A stretch of 8,408 nt of DNA from assembly GCA_017628935.1 (NCBI GenBank), contig JAGBYC010000090.1, forward strand, positions 1 to 8,408. The letters are read 5' to 3'. This stretch comes from Clostridia bacterium (GTDB lineage Bacteria > Bacillota > Clostridia > Christensenellales > Borkfalkiaceae). How positions within the stretch are numbered: position 1 is the stretch's first letter; every line of letters begins with the position of its first letter. A program made the translations under genes and the position numbers. Positions 5,325-8,408 of the stretch are shown here, in pieces. The notes beneath the pieces were generated by a model. That model ran no database searches. It was not told the DNA's origin and saw nothing but the letters and a program-made list of their open reading frames with translations.

Positions 5325-6455
5325 ATGATTTATTTAGATAATTCTGCAACGGGTGGGTTTAAGCCTACTTGCGTAATGGAAACAGCCGTTAACGTTATAA
5401 GATATTTATCAGCAAACCCCGGCCGTAGCGCTCACAGGCTTTCAAAAACGGGTGCAGAGTTTATTTACAACGCCAGAAAACGCCTTTCAAAATTTTTTAA
5501 TAACGGTAGCGTTGAACGGGTTATTTTTACAAAAAATTGTACCGAAGCACTTAATATTGCTTTGCTTGGGCTTAATATTAAAAATACCACCGTTATAACA
5601 AGCGTAACCGAACATAACAGCGTGTTGCGTCCACTTTACGCCTTGCGTGACAAAGGGGTTATTACACTTAAAATTATAACTCCGTCAAACGAAAAATTTA
5701 TTACTGCTATCGACGTTATAAACGCCTACGACGAAAGCGTATCGTTAGTAGTTTTAAACGGTGCAAGTAACGTTACGGGCGCTGTTAACGATATATCTGG
5801 CGTAGGCGATTTTTTACGCGAAAAGTCTACCATTTTTATGGTAGACGGTGCGCAAACTGCTGGACATATTAAAATTGATATGCAAAAATTTGGCGTTGAT
5901 ATTTTAGCCGTTGCAGGACACAAAGGGCTATACGCTATATCGGGGTCTGGCGCGCTAATTTTTAATAATAAAGTTAAAATAGAGCCTACCTTTTTCGGTG
6001 GCACTGGCACGGAAAGTTTTAACCCGTCGCAACCTGACTGTTACCCCGAAAAACTTGAGTGTGGAACCTTAAACCTACCTGCAATATGCTCAATTGACGA
6101 AGGGGTTAGATACGTTGAAAATAATATCGACTACGTTTCAGAAATGTTAATAAACAATACCGAATATTTAATTGATAAGCTTAGCCGTAACGATAAAGTT
6201 ACCGTGTATTCAACTAAAAACCCCGTAGGAATAGTTGCCTTTAAGGTTAACGGTATAAGTTCAAGCGAAATTGCCGAAACGCTATCGTCAACGTATAATA
6301 TTGCCGTTCGTGGTGGGTTTCATTGTGCTCCACTTATGCACACGTATTTAAAAACTGACGAAGACGGGCTTGTGCGCGCTTCAATTTCCCCTAATAATAC
6401 ACGGCGTGAATTAAACGCGCTAATAGTAGCAATAAACAAAATTACTTGCTTTTAA
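5325..6455 (+). CDS. Class-V aminotransferase-fold cysteine desulfurase
   Basis: The enzyme is predicted to use pyridoxal phosphate to take sulfur (or selenium) from cysteine (or selenocysteine) onto an active-site cysteine. The 376-residue length is normal. Motifs in order: YLDNSAT (3-9), NPGRSAHRLS (31-40), TEH97 near the cofactor ring, VDGAQ (173-177, Asp and Gln contacting PLP), AGHK200 (Schiff-base lysine), ECGTLN (245-250), and R329-G-G-F-H-C334-A-P with the catalytic cysteine. The pattern most resembles the desulfurase branch described by TIGR01977 rather than IscS or NifS; I cannot run that model. AAGGTG precedes the ATG by eight bases. It is divergent from the DUF3343 gene and overlaps the end of the convergent small gene by 14 bases. 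No scaffold protein such as IscU or SufU is beside it, which argues for a specialised relay rather than general iron-sulfur cluster assembly. Confidence 0.9.
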   Translation: MIYLDNSATGGFKPTCVMETAVNVIRYLSANPGRSAHRLSKTGAEFIYNARKRLSKFFNNGSVERVIFTKNCTEALNIALLGLNIKNTTVITSVTEHNSVLRPLYALRDKGVITLKIITPSNEKFITAIDVINAYDESVSLVVLNGASNVTGAVNDISGVGDFLREKSTIFMVDGAQTAGHIKIDMQKFGVDILAVAGHKGLYAISGSGALIFNNKVKIEPTFFGGTGTESFNPSQPDCYPEKLECGTLNLPAICSIDEGVRYVENNIDYVSEMLINNTEYLIDKLSRNDKVTVYSTKNPVGIVAFKVNGISSSEIAETLSSTYNIAVRGGFHCAPLMHTYLKTDEDGLVRASISPNNTRRELNALIVAINKITCF

Positions 6456-6717
6456 TTTTTTTAACTACGCTTTTAAGTTTTGCGCGTTGGCTATCGTTTA
6501 ACATAGGTGAAATGGTAGAGGCAAAATTATCTATATCTTTATCAGTTAGCGTACCGTTTTTTCTGCCCTTTTCAGCTTCTAAAATTATAGCAGAAATAAG
6601 GTCGTTTTCACTTGCGCCCTCATACTTACTTGCAAACGCGTTTAAAAGGTTTTTAGCACTACCGTTTAAACTTTCGTTTTGAGTTTTTTTGCCGTTATAC
6701 GAATTAAAATCACGCAT
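6442..6717 (-). CDS. Uncharacterised small helical protein (91 aa)
   Basis: I do not recognise the family. The protein has a polar N-terminus (about 1-20), then helix-forming segments (AKNLLNAFASKYEG; ENDLISAIILEAEKGRKNG; DKDIDNFASTISPMLNDSQ) and a very basic tail (KLKSVVKKIKSK). It has no membrane segment, no cysteine and no obvious catalytic motif. The soluble helical layout with a basic tail would suit nucleic-acid or protein binding, but that is only inference. It is supported as a gene by an AGGAG site nine bases before the ATG. Its 3' end overlaps the desulfurase gene by 14 bases on the opposite strand, with no hairpin terminator between them. It is divergent from the other small gene at 6785. 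Confidence 0.75.
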   Translation of the reverse strand: MRDFNSYNGKKTQNESLNGSAKNLLNAFASKYEGASENDLISAIILEAEKGRKNGTLTDKDIDNFASTISPMLNDSQRAKLKSVVKKIKSK

Positions 6718-6742
6718 TTTATCGTTCTCCTATTACAATTAT

Positions 6743-6766
6743 TTTTATGCTTTCATAAAATATAAT
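6743..6766 (+). promoter_or_regulatory. Promoter -10 with adjoining dyad between the two small genes
   Basis: A perfect -10 TATAAT (6761-6766) lies 18 bases before the plus-strand ATG at 6785, with only a poor -35 (TTATTT at 6739-6744, 16-base spacer). Directly upstream, TTTTATG (6743-6749) and CATAAAA (6754-6760) form a perfect inverted repeat with a four-base spacer, filling the promoter spacer. A protein bound there would control the plus-strand gene and perhaps its divergent neighbour. Confidence 0.5.
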
Positions 6767-6784
6767 GTTACATAAAGGGGTTTT

Positions 6785-7135
6785 ATGAATTATTTAATAA
6801 TAATTTTAATAGTTTTTGTGTTTTTAAAAAATAAAAGTGGTGGCGTTAATAATTTGCTAAGTGGCATTAATTTTAACGACGTTTCACCCCTTTTAAATTT
6901 GCTTTTAGATAGCGAATTAGTTAATGGCGTTAACCTTAATTCTATTGAAAGTTTATTAAACGGAAAACTTAATTTTAGCGAAATTTTACCACTTATTACG
7001 TCTATTATGGGCGCGTTTAACAAAACGCCTAATAGCACGGCGTCGTTTACAGATAAAGTTGACGGCTTAGAGCCTATAAAAGACTTGTTTTTAGGCGAAT
7101 TTACGACTGCAATAGAAAATTATTTTGAAAATTAA
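6785..7135 (+). CDS. Uncharacterised small membrane-anchored protein (116 aa)
   Basis: I do not recognise the family. A very hydrophobic N-terminus (about 3-14, LIIILIVFVFLK) looks like a membrane anchor or uncleaved signal. An Asn/Leu/Ser-rich body follows, with repeated short hydrophobic helices (VNNLLSGINFNDVSPLLNLL; LNSIESLLNGKLNFSEILPLIT) and an acidic C-terminus ending in Asn. There is no cysteine and no recognisable motif. AAAGGGG lies four bases before the ATG, a perfect -10 box lies upstream and a terminator follows at once, so this is a complete single-gene unit. It is divergent from the 91-residue gene, and the pair may be functionally linked. Confidence 0.77.
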   Translation: MNYLIIILIVFVFLKNKSGGVNNLLSGINFNDVSPLLNLLLDSELVNGVNLNSIESLLNGKLNFSEILPLITSIMGAFNKTPNSTASFTDKVDGLEPIKDLFLGEFTTAIENYFEN

Positions 7136-7158
7136 AAACCCCGATACAATCGGGGTTT
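7136..7158. terminator. Bidirectional intrinsic terminator
   Basis: AAACCCCGAT (7136-7145) and ATCGGGGTTT (7149-7158) form a perfect 10-bp stem with a three-base loop. The minus-strand side continues in a five-T run, and the plus side has three T then AA. It lies between the convergent small membrane-protein gene and the regulator gene and can serve both. Confidence 0.85.
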
Positions 7159-7162
7159 AATG

Positions 7163-8212
7163 TTAGTTGTTTAATAGTTTATATAAAACTGAAATTATTC
7201 TAAACGTTAACGCGTCGCCAAACTTACGAATATCTAAACCGATAGTTCTTTCAATTTTATCAATACGATACATTAAAGTATTACGGTGAACGTATAAAAC
7301 GCGCGCTGTTTCAGAAATGTTTAAATTGTTATTTAAAAACTCTTCAGCCGTTTCAATAATTTCGTCGTCTAAGAAAATTTGCTTACCGTTTTCATCTAAA
7401 ATAACGTTTAAAAACTCTTTCATTTTAGCGTTAGGAAGGTCTTCAATAATTTTAACTAAAGTAAAATCTTTATAAGCGTGAACTGCGCCTGATAACCCAA
7501 ACGATTTACTTAAACGCATTGACGCCAACGCTTGTTCGTACGAAACGCATACTTCACTAAAACTTTTTACCTTGCCACCTATATACGCCGATAATTTTAA
7601 GCCAAGTTCTTCATACGACGCTTGTATCACAAGATTAGCAAAATCGGTTGCAGAGTGGTATTCGTAATCAACTTCGTTTTCAATAAACCTAACGTAAACG
7701 CTTGTACAGTTATCAATTGAAACGGCTGTGTCTTGCCCGTTAGTTGAATAACTGTTTAAAAAATCGGTAAGTTCAACGGCAGTATTGCCTTCACTTTTAA
7801 AAATAATAGCGTAACAATTCGACTTGCAAATAGAATACTTTTCTAAAAAGCGTTCGGTACGGCTACGCGTAGTATCGCCCGTTACGATTGATAAAAACTG
7901 AGTTTCATAACTTTGCTCACCTTCGGCAACTTGGCTGTTTTCAATAATGCTTGAAATAAGTTCAGCGTAGTTTTTATAAACTTCGTTACAGCCAGTAATT
8001 GCACCTACAAACTCTGTTTTTTGAAAAATAAATTTAAAATACGTGCGATTTTCATCTTCACTTTGATACGTTTTAGCAAAATCAACGTTAGTTATAGGTG
8101 TGTAAACTTCGTTAGACGACGCAGAAATTACGCCGTTTATTGACGTTAAGTCACAACCTATGCCCGTTTTTTGCTTAATATTATATAAAATACGCTCAAG
8201 TTCTTTTTCCAT
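7163..8212 (-). CDS. CdaR/PucR-family transcriptional regulator
   Basis: The 349-residue protein ends in the PucR-type helix-turn-helix (about 286-340). It shows the family signature NLNISETARVLYVHRNTLMYRIDKIE, with HRNTLMYR at 309-316, then GLDIRKFGDAL. The middle (about 132-260) resembles the GGDEF-like CdaR domain, including LGLKLSAYIGGKVKSFSEVCVSYEQAL. The N-terminal 110 residues are an unrecognised sensor-like region, not the classical sugar-diacid domain, so the ligand is unknown. An in-frame ATG at 8272 was rejected: the promoter and operator lie between it and 8212, and AAAGGAG is placed just before the ATG at 8212. No metabolic operon is adjacent, so the targets are unclear. Its leader holds a strong palindrome, which suggests self-regulation. 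Confidence 0.88.
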   Translation of the reverse strand: MEKELERILYNIKQKTGIGCDLTSINGVISASSNEVYTPITNVDFAKTYQSEDENRTYFKFIFQKTEFVGAITGCNEVYKNYAELISSIIENSQVAEGEQSYETQFLSIVTGDTTRSRTERFLEKYSICKSNCYAIIFKSEGNTAVELTDFLNSYSTNGQDTAVSIDNCTSVYVRFIENEVDYEYHSATDFANLVIQASYEELGLKLSAYIGGKVKSFSEVCVSYEQALASMRLSKSFGLSGAVHAYKDFTLVKIIEDLPNAKMKEFLNVILDENGKQIFLDDEIIETAEEFLNNNLNISETARVLYVHRNTLMYRIDKIERTIGLDIRKFGDALTFRIISVLYKLLNN

Positions 8213-8220
8213 AACTCTCC

Positions 8221-8241
8221 TTTTGTGCAACTTGCACAAAA
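8221..8241. promoter_or_regulatory. Operator-like perfect palindrome in the regulator's leader
   Basis: TTTTGTGCAA (8221-8230), a single central base and TTGCACAAAA (8232-8241) form a perfect 10+10 inverted repeat. It starts two bases past the -10 box, spans the expected transcription start (near 8237) and runs into the AAAGGAG ribosome site. A protein bound here would block initiation. No second copy was seen in the window. Confidence 0.7.
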
Positions 8242-8243
8242 AC

Positions 8244-8272
8244 ATTATATAACAAAAAAATTTATTTTGCAA
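8244..8272 (-). promoter_or_regulatory. Strong sigma-A-like promoter of the CdaR/PucR-family gene
   Basis: On the minus strand TTGCAA (8267-8272), a 17-base T-rich spacer and a perfect TATAAT (8244-8249). Confidence 0.85.
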
Positions 8273-8318
8273 CTATAAAAACTAACTTTTTTCTACGCAC
8301 GTATTTATATATAGAAAA

Positions 8319-8343
8319 TAAAAAAGGCACGGTAGCCCGTGCC
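8319..8343 (-). terminator. Intrinsic terminator of the gene at the right edge
   Basis: On the minus strand GGCACGG (8337-8343) pairs with CCGTGCC (8326-8332) across a four-base loop, followed by five T and then ATTTTC. It lies 13 bases after the stop codon at 8357-8359. The GCACGG/CCGTGC core is the same as in the terminator at 2285. Confidence 0.85.
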
Positions 8344-8356
8344 CTTTTAATTTATA

Positions 8357-8408
8357 TTATTTTGTTTTTGCTGCTGCTTTTTCTGCTTCTAAAGCGGCTT
8401 TTGCAGCA
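8357..8408 (-). CDS. C-terminal end of an Ala/Lys-rich protein (partial)
   Basis: Only the last 16 codons and the TAA stop are present, reading AAKAALEAEKAAAKTK. Such Ala/Lys tails occur at the ends of several ribosomal and other nucleic-acid-binding proteins, but this is too little to name the gene. The terminator directly after it supports a real gene end. Confidence 0.65.
   Translation of the reverse strand, partial: AAKAALEAEKAAAKTK

Noticed and set aside
5726..6010. Minus-strand 94-codon frame inside the desulfurase gene
   Set aside because: It lies opposite the conserved VDGAQ and PLP-lysine region and has no ribosome site. The sense gene explains the open frame.
8213..8272. Twenty-residue N-terminal extension of the CdaR/PucR-like protein
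   Set aside because: This stretch holds the -35, the -10, the palindrome and the ribosome site, so it is upstream of or within the leader rather than coding.

Overview
The window reads as chromosomal DNA of a low-GC Bacillota, most likely a member of the Clostridia (GC in the mid-thirties by eye). The evidence is the conserved gene set obgE, yhbY, nadD-yqeK, rsfS; AGGAG-type Shine-Dalgarno (SD) sites; sigma-A-like promoters with 17-base spacers; short GC hairpin terminators; and a CdaR/PucR-type regulator. I cannot place it more finely. I see no phage, plasmid, transposase, CRISPR, tRNA or rRNA.

Layout. Positions 1-4913 hold, on the minus strand, nth, then obgE, yhbY, a fused nadD-yqeK gene and the start of rsfS. 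The last four form the well-known Firmicute ribosome-assembly/NAD cluster. It is split here between yhbY and nadD by about 1.06 kb that holds an unknown four-helix membrane protein on the plus strand, its terminator, and an imperfect palindromic element of about 124 bp. Positions 4987-6455 hold a divergent pair: a DUF3343 protein (candidate sulfur/selenium carrier) and a class-V cysteine desulfurase. Positions 6442-7135 hold two small uncharacterised genes, also divergent, with a dyad between them. Positions 7163-8272 hold a lone CdaR/PucR-like regulator with a strong promoter and a perfect 10+10 bp palindrome in its leader. The right edge carries the C-terminus of an Ala/Lys-rich protein.

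How the genes may work together. The left half is housekeeping: GTPase-driven 50S assembly (ObgE, YhbY), ribosome silencing (RsfS), NAD synthesis and dinucleotide-tetraphosphate clearance (NadD-YqeK), and base-excision repair (Nth). The desulfurase and DUF3343 pair could be a two-component sulfur or selenium relay; this is inferred from families and adjacency. The regulator's target is unknown; its palindrome suggests autoregulation.

The points most worth a second look are: a complete absence of GATC on my read-through; the palindromic element beside yhbY; the opposite-strand gene splitting the obg cluster; a probable leaderless nadD start; the unusual nucleotidyltransferase motif (QLEH in place of HxGH); and the operator-like palindrome of the regulator.
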